This document shows positions 34,332-42,261 of a stretch of 64,000 nucleotides of DNA, piece by piece. The stretch is taken from the NCBI RefSeq assembly GCF_002269385.1, contig NZ_CP022957.1, positions 4,269,001-4,333,000 of the forward strand, read 5' to 3'. Source of the DNA: Maribacter cobaltidurans. Its GTDB lineage: Bacteria; Bacteroidota; Bacteroidia; Flavobacteriales; Flavobacteriaceae. A program made the position numbers and the translations under genes. The notes under the pieces were generated by a model, which saw only the letters and a list, made by a program, of their open reading frames with translations, was not told the DNA's origin and ran no database searches. How positions within the stretch are numbered: the first letter of the stretch is position 1; every line of letters begins with the position of its first letter.

Positions 34332-34445
34332 TTAGTGGGTATGATTTCTTACTTCTGCCCACTGCACCCTTTTGCTATTCCTAAAATTGCTGAAAAAAGA
34401 GTGTCTCCTTGATTCCGTTGGTGTTTGTTTAATGAAAGTTCTCAT
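34332..34445 (-). CDS. Small basic protein array, member 2 (37 residues)
   Basis: ATG is the complement of 34443-34445 and TAA ends at 34332. The product opens MRTFIKQT like member 3 and ends VRNHTH like member 1, so it is a mosaic of its neighbours or their intermediate. The core with PTESRRHSFF and KRVQWAE is unchanged. The 14 nt before the ATG (AAAAAACGAACATC) are identical upstream of member 3, which points to a duplicated unit that includes its translation signal. Confidence 0.7.
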   Translation of the reverse strand: MRTFIKQTPTESRRHSFFSNFRNSKRVQWAEVRNHTH

Positions 34446-34460
34446 GATGTTCGTTTTTTT

Positions 34461-34506
34461 AATTGATGATTGATGATTGATGATTGATGAATGATGAATG
34501 ATTTTA
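34461..34506. repeat. TGATTGA simple repeat between array members 1 and 2
   Basis: Four TGATTGA-type units followed by two TGAATGA-type units lie in the spacer upstream of member 2, equivalent to the repeat at 34283-34324. Confidence 0.7.
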
Positions 34507-34617
34507 ATGGGTATGATTTCTTACTTCTGCCCATTGTACCCTTTTGCTATTCCTAAAATTGCTAAAAAAAGAGTGTCTTCTTGATTCCGTTGGTGATTGA
34601 TTGATAAATCTTTTCAT
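34504..34617 (-). CDS. Small basic protein array, member 1 (37 residues)
   Basis: ATG is the complement of 34615-34617 and TAA ends at 34504. The product opens MKRFINQS, then has the invariant core with PTESRRHSFF and KRVQWAE and the ending VRNHTH. It is first in the direction of transcription. Its N-terminal eight residues differ from members 2 and 3 while the core is identical, so selection appears focused on residues 9-31. A perfect 16-nt palindrome lies 14 nt upstream of its ATG. No homologue recognised from memory. Confidence 0.72.
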   Translation of the reverse strand: MKRFINQSPTESRRHSFFSNFRNSKRVQWAEVRNHTH

Positions 34618-34631
34618 GTTGTTGTTTTTAT

Positions 34632-34647
34632 CCCGATAATTATCGGG
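34632..34647. promoter_or_regulatory. Perfect 16-nt palindrome ahead of the small-protein array
   Basis: CCCGATAATTATCGGG is self-complementary and lies 14 nt before the start of member 1. It could be a leader hairpin controlling translation or an operator for a dimeric regulator. A shorter equivalent precedes member 4. Confidence 0.55.
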
Positions 34648-34705
34648 TGATGATTAATTGTTTTGTTTTTATATAAAGAAGACGAGGGATATATATTTTT
34701 GTTAC

Positions 34706-34773
34706 AGTACTATGTTATAAAAGGTACTATGTTTTTATTTTTAATGATATAAATATCAGATTATCAGTACTAT
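34706..34773. repeat. Three GTACTAT direct repeats in the array upstream region
   Basis: GTACTAT occurs at 34707, 34724 and 34767, each followed by T/A-rich sequence of similar kind (ATGTTATAA, ATGTTTTTA, ATATGATAA). They lie upstream of the array on one strand and of the cold-shock gene on the other. They could be binding sites for a shared regulator. The rest of 34648-34870 is AT-rich and shows no gene. Confidence 0.45.
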
Positions 34774-34872
34774 ATGATAAATGTTAAAAATTACTTAAAT
34801 ACATAATTGGGTATTTAATACCTGATTTCAAGACATTACCACATAACTACTTCATTATTACAAAACATACGC

Positions 34873-34880
34873 TATCTTTG
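34873..34880 (+). promoter_or_regulatory. -7 promoter box of the cold-shock-domain gene
   Basis: TATCTTTG is a perfect TAnnTTTG box. No good TTTG lies at the expected -33 distance. A start near 34887 gives a leader of about 143 nt, unusually long for this phylum but common for cold-shock genes. Confidence 0.5.
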
Positions 34881-34919
34881 ACCTAGTTTAAGGAAAGATG
34901 GGGAATCTTGCTCCGACCG

Positions 34920-34937
34920 ACAAACGAATCTGTTTGT
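34920..34937 (+). promoter_or_regulatory. Leader hairpin of the cold-shock-domain gene
   Basis: ACAAAC-GAATCT-GTTTGT forms a 6-bp stem with a 6-nt loop in the predicted 5-prime leader, about 95 nt before the start codon. Long folded leaders of cold-shock genes can act as temperature-responsive elements; that is suggested here only by analogy. Confidence 0.35.
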
Positions 34938-35029
34938 AGTACCCGTTGCAAAGGTCATTTCACAATTGCCAAACTGGGACTTCTATTCTTTCTTAACGCA
35001 CAAATTGTATTACCACATTAAAATTACGA

Positions 35030-35488
35030 ATGGCAAAATCACAACAAACATTTAACAAAACTGAAAAAGTAAAAAAACGATTAAAGAAGAGAGAAGAGAA
35101 GCAGAAGAAGAAAGAAGCCCGTAAGCAGGCTGCAAAGGATAATGGCACTTCTGGCATTCCAATGGCTTATGTTGATTACAATGGTAACTTGGTGGATACT
35201 CCGCCAGATCCATCGATGAAAGTGGAAATTGAGGCAGAGGACATTGTATTGGGAATTCCTAAAAAAGAAGAAGGTGATGTAGAGGAATTTGATCCCGTGA
35301 GAAATGGTAAGGTTTCTTTCTTTGATTCTTCAAAAGGCTTTGGATTCATCATTGATTCCGAAAATAATGAGAAGTACTTTGTACATGTAAGTGGTCTCAT
35401 TGATGAAATCTTTGAAAACGACAAAGTTTCCTTTGAACTTGAAAAGGGAATGAAGGGTATGAACGCTGTGAGGGTCAAAAAAATCTAA
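35030..35488 (+). CDS. Cold-shock-domain protein with basic N-terminal helix
   Basis: 152 residues. Residues 1-45 are a very basic helix (KKRLKKREEKQKKKEARK), a linker follows, and the cold-shock domain (~92-152) has the RNA-binding motifs GKVSFFDSSKGFGFI (RNP1) and KYFVHVSGL (RNP2). The domain binds single-stranded nucleic acid; the basic arm probably raises affinity or contacts the ribosome. Longer than classic ~70-residue cold-shock proteins, but this two-part form is common in flavobacteria. The leader is long and may regulate translation. Confidence 0.9.
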   Translation: MAKSQQTFNKTEKVKKRLKKREEKQKKKEARKQAAKDNGTSGIPMAYVDYNGNLVDTPPDPSMKVEIEAEDIVLGIPKKEEGDVEEFDPVRNGKVSFFDSSKGFGFIIDSENNEKYFVHVSGLIDEIFENDKVSFELEKGMKGMNAVRVKKI

Positions 35489-35506
35489 AAGGTTTTATCG
35501 TTTCGA

Positions 35507-36442
35507 ATGACCTTGGCAAAACGTAATCCTGCCCTAATCATATTGGCTTTTTTTGCCATCTACGTTATTTGGGGCAGTACCTATCTTCTTAATAAAATTG
35601 CAGTAACTGAGCTGCCGGCCTTCATGTTGGCAGGGATTCGTTTCATTACTGCCGGAAGCCTTATTTTTATCATTGCTCAGTTCTTGAAAATTCCACTTAG
35701 GGTTACCAAAAAACAGTTGGGCAACAGTATCATTGCAGGATTTCTCTTTCTCACTTTTGGAAATGGGGTAGTGGTATGGGCCTTAAAATATGTGGATAGT
35801 GGATTTGCCGCTCTTGAAATTTCTGCACAACCCCTTGTGGTCTTAATTCTTATGAGGATTCTTCAAGGCAAGAAAATTCAACCTATGTCCTTGGTTGGGG
35901 TAGGGCTAGGTATGATCGGAATTTATCTTTTAGTTAGTCAGAAACAAATCATATCCCAAGAAGGAGCATTTCTTGGAATGATACTTATTTTCTTTTGTAT
36001 GCTCAGTTGGGCCTATGGAAGTCTTTTTGTGGGCAAGGCGGATTTGCCGCCCAATTACTTTGTAAATACAGGATATCAAATGGTGACCGGAGGTATTTTA
36101 CTTTTCATTATCAGTGCGGTCATTGGAGAGGAGTGGATTTCTCCCGTAAATTGGACAGTGCCCGTTCTATGGTCCATGATTCTCTTGGTCTTATTTGGAA
36201 GTATCGTGGCATTTACGGCGTTCAACTATTTGCTAAAAGTGGTATCTCCGGAAAAAGTGGCTACTTCTTCTTATGTAAACCCGGTCATTGCCATGGTTTT
36301 AGGATGGTATTTTTTAAATGAGGAAATTACCTTACAATCGGCCATAGCAGCGTTTATACTGCTGACTGGCGTATATTTCATCAATACAAAAAAGAGATTA
36401 ACTCTTTTCTCCAGATTTACTTCCAAAAAATTGGAAGGGTAG
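35507..36442 (+). CDS. EamA-family (DMT superfamily) transporter
   Basis: 311 residues with ten predicted membrane helices in two five-helix EamA repeats (AIYVIWGSTYLLNKIAV near the start and the repeat beginning ~155 with GMILIFFCMLSWAYGSLF). Such proteins export or exchange amino acids, purines or drugs; the substrate cannot be read. Begins 18 nt after the cold-shock gene, so cotranscription is possible. Its last 45 nt overlap the convergent pseudouridine synthase gene. Confidence 0.9.
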   Translation: MTLAKRNPALIILAFFAIYVIWGSTYLLNKIAVTELPAFMLAGIRFITAGSLIFIIAQFLKIPLRVTKKQLGNSIIAGFLFLTFGNGVVVWALKYVDSGFAALEISAQPLVVLILMRILQGKKIQPMSLVGVGLGMIGIYLLVSQKQIISQEGAFLGMILIFFCMLSWAYGSLFVGKADLPPNYFVNTGYQMVTGGILLFIISAVIGEEWISPVNWTVPVLWSMILLVLFGSIVAFTAFNYLLKVVSPEKVATSSYVNPVIAMVLGWYFLNEEITLQSAIAAFILLTGVYFINTKKRLTLFSRFTSKKLEG

Positions 36443-37018
36443 GTCCAAAACCGGGTTAACATCACCAGTCATCATCGTACCTAAACCTATTTGCCCTATT
36501 CTTACTCTAATCAGTCTAACCGTTGGGTAACCAACTGCTGCCGTCATCTTACGGATCTGTCTAAATTTCCCTTCGGTCAAAATCACACGGATCCAAGAAG
36601 TGGGTCGGTGCACCCCAATTCTTAACCTGGAATCTGGAGGGGGCAATATTGGATGGGTTTCCATTAGGTTCACTTGGCAATATTTGGTCGTATATTTTTC
36701 TCCGAATAACCCAATGGAAACACCCTTTTCCATTTGGGAAATTGGCTTCGCAGTAATGAACCCATCCAATTGAACCCAATATTCCTTTTCAATACCGGTA
36801 GTATTGATGTAATCGGCTAACTTTCCATCGGTAGTCATCAACAGCAATCCTTCCGATTTCTCATCCAATCTTCCAATGGGCATGGTACCATTGGGAAAAG
36901 TATGGAGTTCTCCAAGAAATCTCTTTTTTCGTAATTGCCTTGGTTCTCCGGAAGTAAGCTGACTTAACATTCCGAAGGGTTTATATATCTTAAAATGATG
37001 ATGGATTATTTTATTCAA
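36398..37018 (-). CDS. RsuA/RluE-family pseudouridine synthase
   Basis: 206 residues, without an N-terminal S4 domain, as in RluE. The catalytic Asp is in IGRLDEKSEGLLL (~52), followed by KEYWVQLDG, and VILTEGKFRQIRKM (~147), the family motif with RNA contacts. RluE makes one pseudouridine in 23S rRNA. The 3-prime end overlaps the EamA gene by 45 nt on the opposite strand; the overlapping tail (residues ~192-206, FQFFGSKSGEKS) lies beyond the domain and may be dispensable. Confidence 0.9.
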   Translation of the reverse strand: MNKIIHHHFKIYKPFGMLSQLTSGEPRQLRKKRFLGELHTFPNGTMPIGRLDEKSEGLLLMTTDGKLADYINTTGIEKEYWVQLDGFITAKPISQMEKGVSIGLFGEKYTTKYCQVNLMETHPILPPPDSRLRIGVHRPTSWIRVILTEGKFRQIRKMTAAVGYPTVRLIRVRIGQIGLGTMMTGDVNPVLDLPFQFFGSKSGEKS

Positions 37019-37099
37019 TGCACTATTTGAAATATCGTTTCATTGGTCGGAAAGATACCCTTTTTATCCCATGAATTAGTATTAGGCCATTGAAGGTGT

Positions 37100-37107
37100 T
37101 ACCTTTG
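37100..37107 (+). promoter_or_regulatory. -7 promoter box of helicase copy B
   Basis: TACCTTTG, followed by CAC, is the commonest -7 form in this phylum. Transcription would begin near 37114. That excludes TTG 37090 as start and leaves ATG 37117 nearly leaderless, favouring ATG 37132. Confidence 0.6.
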
Positions 37108-37131
37108 CACTCTTCAATGAAAAAGGATTAC

Positions 37132-38685
37132 ATGCAAGAGACCGTATACGAACTGCAAGAAAAAAAGACAGACAAAGAGCTTTATAGTTATCAGCAGGGT
37201 GCCATCCAACAGATTTTTGAAAAGTTCGACAACGAACGTGATGATTATCACTTATTATATCAATTACCTACAGGAGGCGGTAAAACCGTCATTTTCTCCG
37301 AAATTGTTCGCCAATACTTAAAGAACCACAATAAAAAGGTTTTAGTCATGACCCATAGGGTGGAACTTTGCAACCAAACTTCGGACATGCTTACCAGTTT
37401 TGGGGTGGTGAACAAGGTAGTGAACAGCAAGGCCAATCTGGACGATCAGGAAAAGTATAGCTGCTATGTGGCCATGGTGGAAACCTTGAACAATAGGCTT
37501 AATGACGATAAATTGGATATTTCCGATGTGGGGTTGGTCATTATCGATGAGGCCCATTATAATTCTTTTACCAAACTGTTCAAGTTTTTTGAAAGTTCCT
37601 TTATTCTTGGAGTAACCGCGACCCCCTTGAGTTCCAACAAAGAAACTCCCATGAATGGAAATTATGATGAACTCATCCCGGGGGAATCCATTGAGAACCT
37701 TATTGAAAACGACTTTTTGGCCAGGGCCGAAACCTATCAATACGATATGGGTCTAACCTCTTTGGAAGTCGGCTCCAATGGGGATTATACGGTAAAATCC
37801 TCAGCGGACCTCTATACGAGTCCGGCAATGCTGAACAAACTTTTGGAAGCCTATACCAAGCATTCGAAAGATAAAAAAACACTGATTTTCAATAATGGTA
37901 TTGAAACTTCCATTCAGGTGTATTATACCTTCAGAAATGCCGGGTTGCCCATTATGCATTTGGATAATACGGCTACAAAAAAACAGCGGAAACAGATCTT
38001 AAAATGGTTCAAGGAAACACCCAACGCCATATTGACATCTGTAAGTATTCTAACCACCGGTTTTGATGAACCCACCATAGACAGTATAATACTGAACCGG
38101 GCCACCAAATCGTTGACCCTTTACTATCAAATGATCGGTAGGGGTTCCAGGGTTTTGAACAACAAATCGAAATTTACGGTCATTGATTTAGGTAACAATA
38201 TATACCGATTTGGACCTTGGGGTGCCGACTTGGATTGGGAGGCGATTTTTAAATCTCCCAATTACTACATGGACCGGATCCGTGATGATGAGGACATCGA
38301 GGCGGATTTTAAGCATGATTTGTCCGATGAAATCAAGGAAGAGTTCAAAAACTCGAAAGAAACCTATTTTGATATTCGGGAAACCTATGAACAGGCAACG
38401 TTTGCGGGTGAATCTTCAAAGGTCGTTTTGGAAAGGTCGATTGAGCAGCATGCTTATATCTGTATTGAAAATAGCGAAGATGTATATGATGCCCTTGCTT
38501 TGGCCAAGTTGTTAAAGGAGGATATAGACAACCGCATTCATGTGTATGCCAAGTGTATCAGTAAAAGCACCCACAATTTTCTAAGTTGGTTAAAGGACGA
38601 TTATCAAAAGAAATTGAACGCGTATCTACGGGAAAATTTCGATTCGGTCTACGAGGATATTCATGGCCATCCTCCAGAGGAGTAA
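37132..38685 (+). CDS. RadD-like superfamily 2 DEAH helicase, copy B
   Basis: 517 residues from ATG 37132, chosen because AGGA stands 4 nt before it and the promoter box lies about 25 nt upstream; ATG 37117 and TTG 37090 are alternatives. Motifs match copy A nearly word for word: LPTGGGKT, IIDEAHYN, GVTATPLSS, SILTTGFDEP and QMIGRGSR, and the C-terminal extension (VVLERSIEQHAYIC) is also shared. It differs in a longer N-terminus and a C-terminal tail ending GHPPEE. RadD-type SF2 ATPases act in DNA repair or recombination. Two copies 24 kb apart imply duplication and possibly divided roles. Confidence 0.87.
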   Translation: MQETVYELQEKKTDKELYSYQQGAIQQIFEKFDNERDDYHLLYQLPTGGGKTVIFSEIVRQYLKNHNKKVLVMTHRVELCNQTSDMLTSFGVVNKVVNSKANLDDQEKYSCYVAMVETLNNRLNDDKLDISDVGLVIIDEAHYNSFTKLFKFFESSFILGVTATPLSSNKETPMNGNYDELIPGESIENLIENDFLARAETYQYDMGLTSLEVGSNGDYTVKSSADLYTSPAMLNKLLEAYTKHSKDKKTLIFNNGIETSIQVYYTFRNAGLPIMHLDNTATKKQRKQILKWFKETPNAILTSVSILTTGFDEPTIDSIILNRATKSLTLYYQMIGRGSRVLNNKSKFTVIDLGNNIYRFGPWGADLDWEAIFKSPNYYMDRIRDDEDIEADFKHDLSDEIKEEFKNSKETYFDIRETYEQATFAGESSKVVLERSIEQHAYICIENSEDVYDALALAKLLKEDIDNRIHVYAKCISKSTHNFLSWLKDDYQKKLNAYLRENFDSVYEDIHGHPPEE

Positions 38686-38690
38686 AATGC

Positions 38691-38730
38691 TATCCTTTCA
38701 ATTTTTTTACAATTCCGAAGGATTTTTATT
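38691..38730 (+). terminator. Possible terminator after helicase copy B
   Basis: ATCCTT (38692-38697) and AAGGAT (38718-38723) pair across a 20-nt loop and are followed by TTTTATT. The stem is short; weak support. Confidence 0.35.
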
Positions 38731-38808
38731 ACAAGTTATCGAATAAGGGTAGGGTGGATTGGATTAAAATATTAGATTTATCCACTTAACCAACTTAGGC
38801 GACTTTTC

Positions 38809-41800
38809 ATGAAATCCCTTTTTACCTTCTTGGCCTTGTTATGGCTTTCTATTACCTACTCACAAGATGCATTTATAACTACTTGGAAAACGGATAATCC
38901 CGGTGTTTCTGAGGACAATCAGATAACCATCCCTACGTTCCCTGGAGAAACCTATAATTATTCAGTCGATTGGGGAGATGGAACTACTGATACAAATATA
39001 ATTGGGAATATCACACATACTTATACAATTCCCGGGACTTTTCAAGTGGAAATTTCAGGAGTATTTCCTAGGGTTTATTTTCATAATGAAGGAGATAAAG
39101 AAAAAATATTGAGTGTTGATCAATGGGGTATTATCAATTGGTCATCTATGGAAAACGCCTTTTCAGGTTGTGCGAACCTAGATGTAAACACAATGGATAC
39201 GCCAATGTTGTCTAATGTCAGTGATATAAGGTATATGTTTTACGGATGCACTTCATTGGTCGGCACAAATTCTTTCAACAATTGGGATACTTCTAATGTA
39301 ACAAGAATGGATAGCCTATTCGCAGCATGTTCGCTTTTTAATCAACCCATTGGAAATTGGAACTTGGAAAACGTAACAACAATTGCTGGATTGTTTAATG
39401 GTGCTACTTCTTTCAATCAAGATATTGGAAATTGGAACGTTAGCAATGTTGAAGATATGACATTTACGTTTGCCCAAGCATCATCCTTTGACCAGTATAT
39501 AGGTGATTGGGATGTGTCAAAAGTATTTGCTATGGGTTTTATGTTTAACGGCGCTAGTGCATTTAATCAAAACATTGGTAATTGGAACGTCGGCAATGTA
39601 GTACATATGTATAGTATGTTTAGTGGCGCAACACTTTTCAATCAACCAATTGGCAATTGGGACACATCCAACGTTACAAGTACTTCAGGAATGTTTGGTG
39701 CAGCTCAGGCATTTAATCAACCAATAGGTAATTGGAATATGTTTAATGTAACCAATATGTCCAGTATGTTTAGTGGAGCAACTAATTTCAATCAAGACAT
39801 TTCTAATTGGGATGTAAGCTCGGTTACAAAAATGCCTGGGATGTTTAGATATGCTCAAGTGTTTAATCAACCAATCGGAAATTGGAATATATCTAGTATT
39901 ACTGATATGTCAAGAATGTTTGAAGGGGCCCTAAATTTTAATCAAAATTTAGGGCTTTGGAACATAACCAGTGTAGGGACCATGGAAGACATGTTTCTAT
40001 TTGCGGGCATTTCACAATCAAATTATGATTCCACTCTGACCGGATGGAGTTCAAAATCCTCATTACAAAACAATATAAAATTCAATGGTGGTAGTAGTAC
40101 TTTCTGCGCTGGAGAGGGTGCTAGATTAAAACTGATTAATCAATATGGTTGGGAAATTATAGATGGCGGCAAAGCCAATTGCCCCTTTATTACCACTTGG
40201 AAAACGGACAATCCTGGTTTATCTGATGATAACCAAATAACTATCCCTACATTTCCGGGGGAGACTTATAATTATTATGTGGATTGGGGGGATGGAACTT
40301 CAGATACCAATATAAATGGGGATATTACACATACTTACGAAGTTCCGGGAACCTACCAGGTTTCCATAGACGGAACTTTTCCTAGAATTTACTTTTATGG
40401 GAATCATAATCCTGGTTCAAATGATGTTTTGAAAATTCTTTCTGTTAATCAATGGGGGACAATTACTTGGACATCTTTTGAAAGTGCTTTTGAAGGTTGT
40501 TCGAATTTGGATGTATTGGCACAAGATATTCCTAATCTATCATTAGTTTCAAGTCTTAAATTGATGTTTGACAGTTGTGCGAATTTAGTTGGAAATTCAT
40601 CTATCAATAATTGGGATGTATCCAATGTGAGCAATATGCATGGTGTATTTGCAAATGCTTTAATTTTTAATCAAAGTATCAATGGATGGGATACATCTAG
40701 CGTCACTACAACCTCAGGAATGTTTTTTAAGGCTCGTTCTTTTAATCAACCATTGAATTCTTGGGATGTATCTAATGTCGAAGATATGTCAGTTATGTAT
40801 GGTAGTGCAGATAAGTTCAATCAACCTTTAGTCTTATGGAATACCACCAGTACTAAGAATATGAATGGCATGTTCGAATATGCAATAGAATTCAACCAAC
40901 CTTTGGATTCTTGGAATGTATCAAATGTGGAAAATATGCAGTCTATGTTCTTGGGCGCCCGCAGTTTTAATCAACCCTTGAATTCCTGGAATGTTTCAAA
41001 AGTATCCAACATGTACGGTATGTTTCAAGAAGCCGATAAGTTTAATCAACCACTTAATTCTTGGAATGTTTCAAATGTAGAGAATATGTCAAGTATGTTT
41101 TGGAATGCAACATCCTTTAATCAGAACATTACTGATTGGAATGTTTCAAATGTAACATCCATGAATAGTACGTTTAAAAATGCGATTTCGTTTAATCAAG
41201 ATTTGAGTAATTGGAATATTGTAAATGTCAGTAGCATGTATGAAATGTTTTCCGCGACTAGTGTTACCACAGAAATTTATGACAAAACCCTCATTGGTTG
41301 GTCCAATCTATCTACATTAAAAAATAATGTACTTTTTGATGGAGGGAATAGCCAATATTGCGAATCTGAAGAGGCCCGACAATATCTTATAGATACATAT
41401 GGCTGGACTATTACCGATGGGGGTAAAAGCCTTTTATGCAATGAAGACAATGATTTCGATGGTGTCTTGGACCACAAAGATAATTGCTTAAACACAGTTC
41501 CAAATGCTACGGTAGACGAAACCGGCTGTGAAATTATTCCTGGAAATGCCATTTTGGTATATGGTTTAACGCCAACCTGTCCTGGAACAACGAATGGAAG
41601 CATTCAGGTATCAAGTTCTTTGACGGACCCCTCCTATAACATCAGCTTAGATGGTCCAACGACGATTACCGAAAATAACGTTTCTCTCAACCAGCCTTAT
41701 ATAATAAATAATTTATCTACCGGCCTATATACGGTTGAAATTTCTATTCCTGAGGCATCTTATACCCAATCTTTTGGAATTCAAATTAACGAAGTAGGTA

Positions 41801-42261
41801 GTATCAGTGGAAAACGGGAGAATCTTGACCTCAAATCAAAAAGCGTATCTTATTCCGTCCAGGGGAGCCATTCTTATAAAGTCAATATCAACAATAAGGA
41901 AACCCTATTCAACTTTGATTCTGCCGGACCCAATCAGATTCAGCTGAACGACCTAAATGGTTTCAATACGATTTCCATCAGCGGAGAGAGTGATTGCCAA
42001 GGCCTGATAGAAGACTCTTTCAATTTTTCCGATTCCGTGGTGATGTACCCAGTTAATACGACGGACAAGACTTTTATCGAGGGGTATGACGAAGAAAGCG
42101 AAGTACAAATCTTCGATATTTCGGGCCGACTGCTGTTTCAAAAAAAGCTTCAAAAAGACAAATTGGAATCAATTGATTTAGAATCGTATGATTCAGGAAT
42201 TTACCCGGTTAAGATTATCTCAAACAAGAACACCCAAACTTTTAAAATAATAAAACAATGA
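38809..42261 (+). CDS. Large T9SS-secreted surface protein with two DUF285 repeat modules
   Basis: 1150 residues. A signal peptide (1-19) is followed by two copies of one module (~20-455 and ~456-885). Each has a PKD-like beta domain (VDWGDGT, THTY), then DUF285 repeats of exactly 25 residues (pattern NWdvSnVtnM-sMF-gA-sFNQpIg), ten in the first and nine in the second, closed by a Cys-containing cap (FCAGEGARLKLI; YCESEEARQYLI). A calcium-binding TSP3-like stretch (DNDFDGVLDHKDNC) comes next, then a beta domain, and a type A T9SS sorting domain at the end (VQIFDISGRLLF, SGIYPVKII). DUF285/BspA-like repeats form solenoids used in adhesion. The next gene overlaps by 4 nt. Confidence 0.9.
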   Translation: MKSLFTFLALLWLSITYSQDAFITTWKTDNPGVSEDNQITIPTFPGETYNYSVDWGDGTTDTNIIGNITHTYTIPGTFQVEISGVFPRVYFHNEGDKEKILSVDQWGIINWSSMENAFSGCANLDVNTMDTPMLSNVSDIRYMFYGCTSLVGTNSFNNWDTSNVTRMDSLFAACSLFNQPIGNWNLENVTTIAGLFNGATSFNQDIGNWNVSNVEDMTFTFAQASSFDQYIGDWDVSKVFAMGFMFNGASAFNQNIGNWNVGNVVHMYSMFSGATLFNQPIGNWDTSNVTSTSGMFGAAQAFNQPIGNWNMFNVTNMSSMFSGATNFNQDISNWDVSSVTKMPGMFRYAQVFNQPIGNWNISSITDMSRMFEGALNFNQNLGLWNITSVGTMEDMFLFAGISQSNYDSTLTGWSSKSSLQNNIKFNGGSSTFCAGEGARLKLINQYGWEIIDGGKANCPFITTWKTDNPGLSDDNQITIPTFPGETYNYYVDWGDGTSDTNINGDITHTYEVPGTYQVSIDGTFPRIYFYGNHNPGSNDVLKILSVNQWGTITWTSFESAFEGCSNLDVLAQDIPNLSLVSSLKLMFDSCANLVGNSSINNWDVSNVSNMHGVFANALIFNQSINGWDTSSVTTTSGMFFKARSFNQPLNSWDVSNVEDMSVMYGSADKFNQPLVLWNTTSTKNMNGMFEYAIEFNQPLDSWNVSNVENMQSMFLGARSFNQPLNSWNVSKVSNMYGMFQEADKFNQPLNSWNVSNVENMSSMFWNATSFNQNITDWNVSNVTSMNSTFKNAISFNQDLSNWNIVNVSSMYEMFSATSVTTEIYDKTLIGWSNLSTLKNNVLFDGGNSQYCESEEARQYLIDTYGWTITDGGKSLLCNEDNDFDGVLDHKDNCLNTVPNATVDETGCEIIPGNAILVYGLTPTCPGTTNGSIQVSSSLTDPSYNISLDGPTTITENNVSLNQPYIINNLSTGLYTVEISIPEASYTQSFGIQINEVGSISGKRENLDLKSKSVSYSVQGSHSYKVNINNKETLFNFDSAGPNQIQLNDLNGFNTISISGESDCQGLIEDSFNFSDSVVMYPVNTTDKTFIEGYDEESEVQIFDISGRLLFQKKLQKDKLESIDLESYDSGIYPVKIISNKNTQTFKIIKQ
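39280..40050 (+). repeat. 75-bp tandem repeats, DUF285 module 1
   Basis: Ten imperfect 75-bp units code for 25-residue repeats with the phrases TTTAATCAA and ATTGGAATT recurring in register. Confidence 0.85.
40609..41310 (+). repeat. 75-bp tandem repeats, DUF285 module 2
   Basis: Nine imperfect 75-bp units of the same type. Several units here share PLNSW-(D/N)-VSNVE, so they are closer to each other than to module 1, suggesting local expansion after the module duplication. Confidence 0.85.

Noticed and set aside
33900..35029. Tandem repeats in this gap considered as a CRISPR array
   Set aside because: The repeat units are about 114-nt coding copies with synonymous changes and simple-sequence spacers, not short identical repeats with unique spacers; no cas genes are near.
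39280..41310. Regular 75-bp repeats considered as a mobile or non-coding repeat
   Set aside because: They lie in one open frame and code for 25-residue DUF285 units, so they are explained by the protein.
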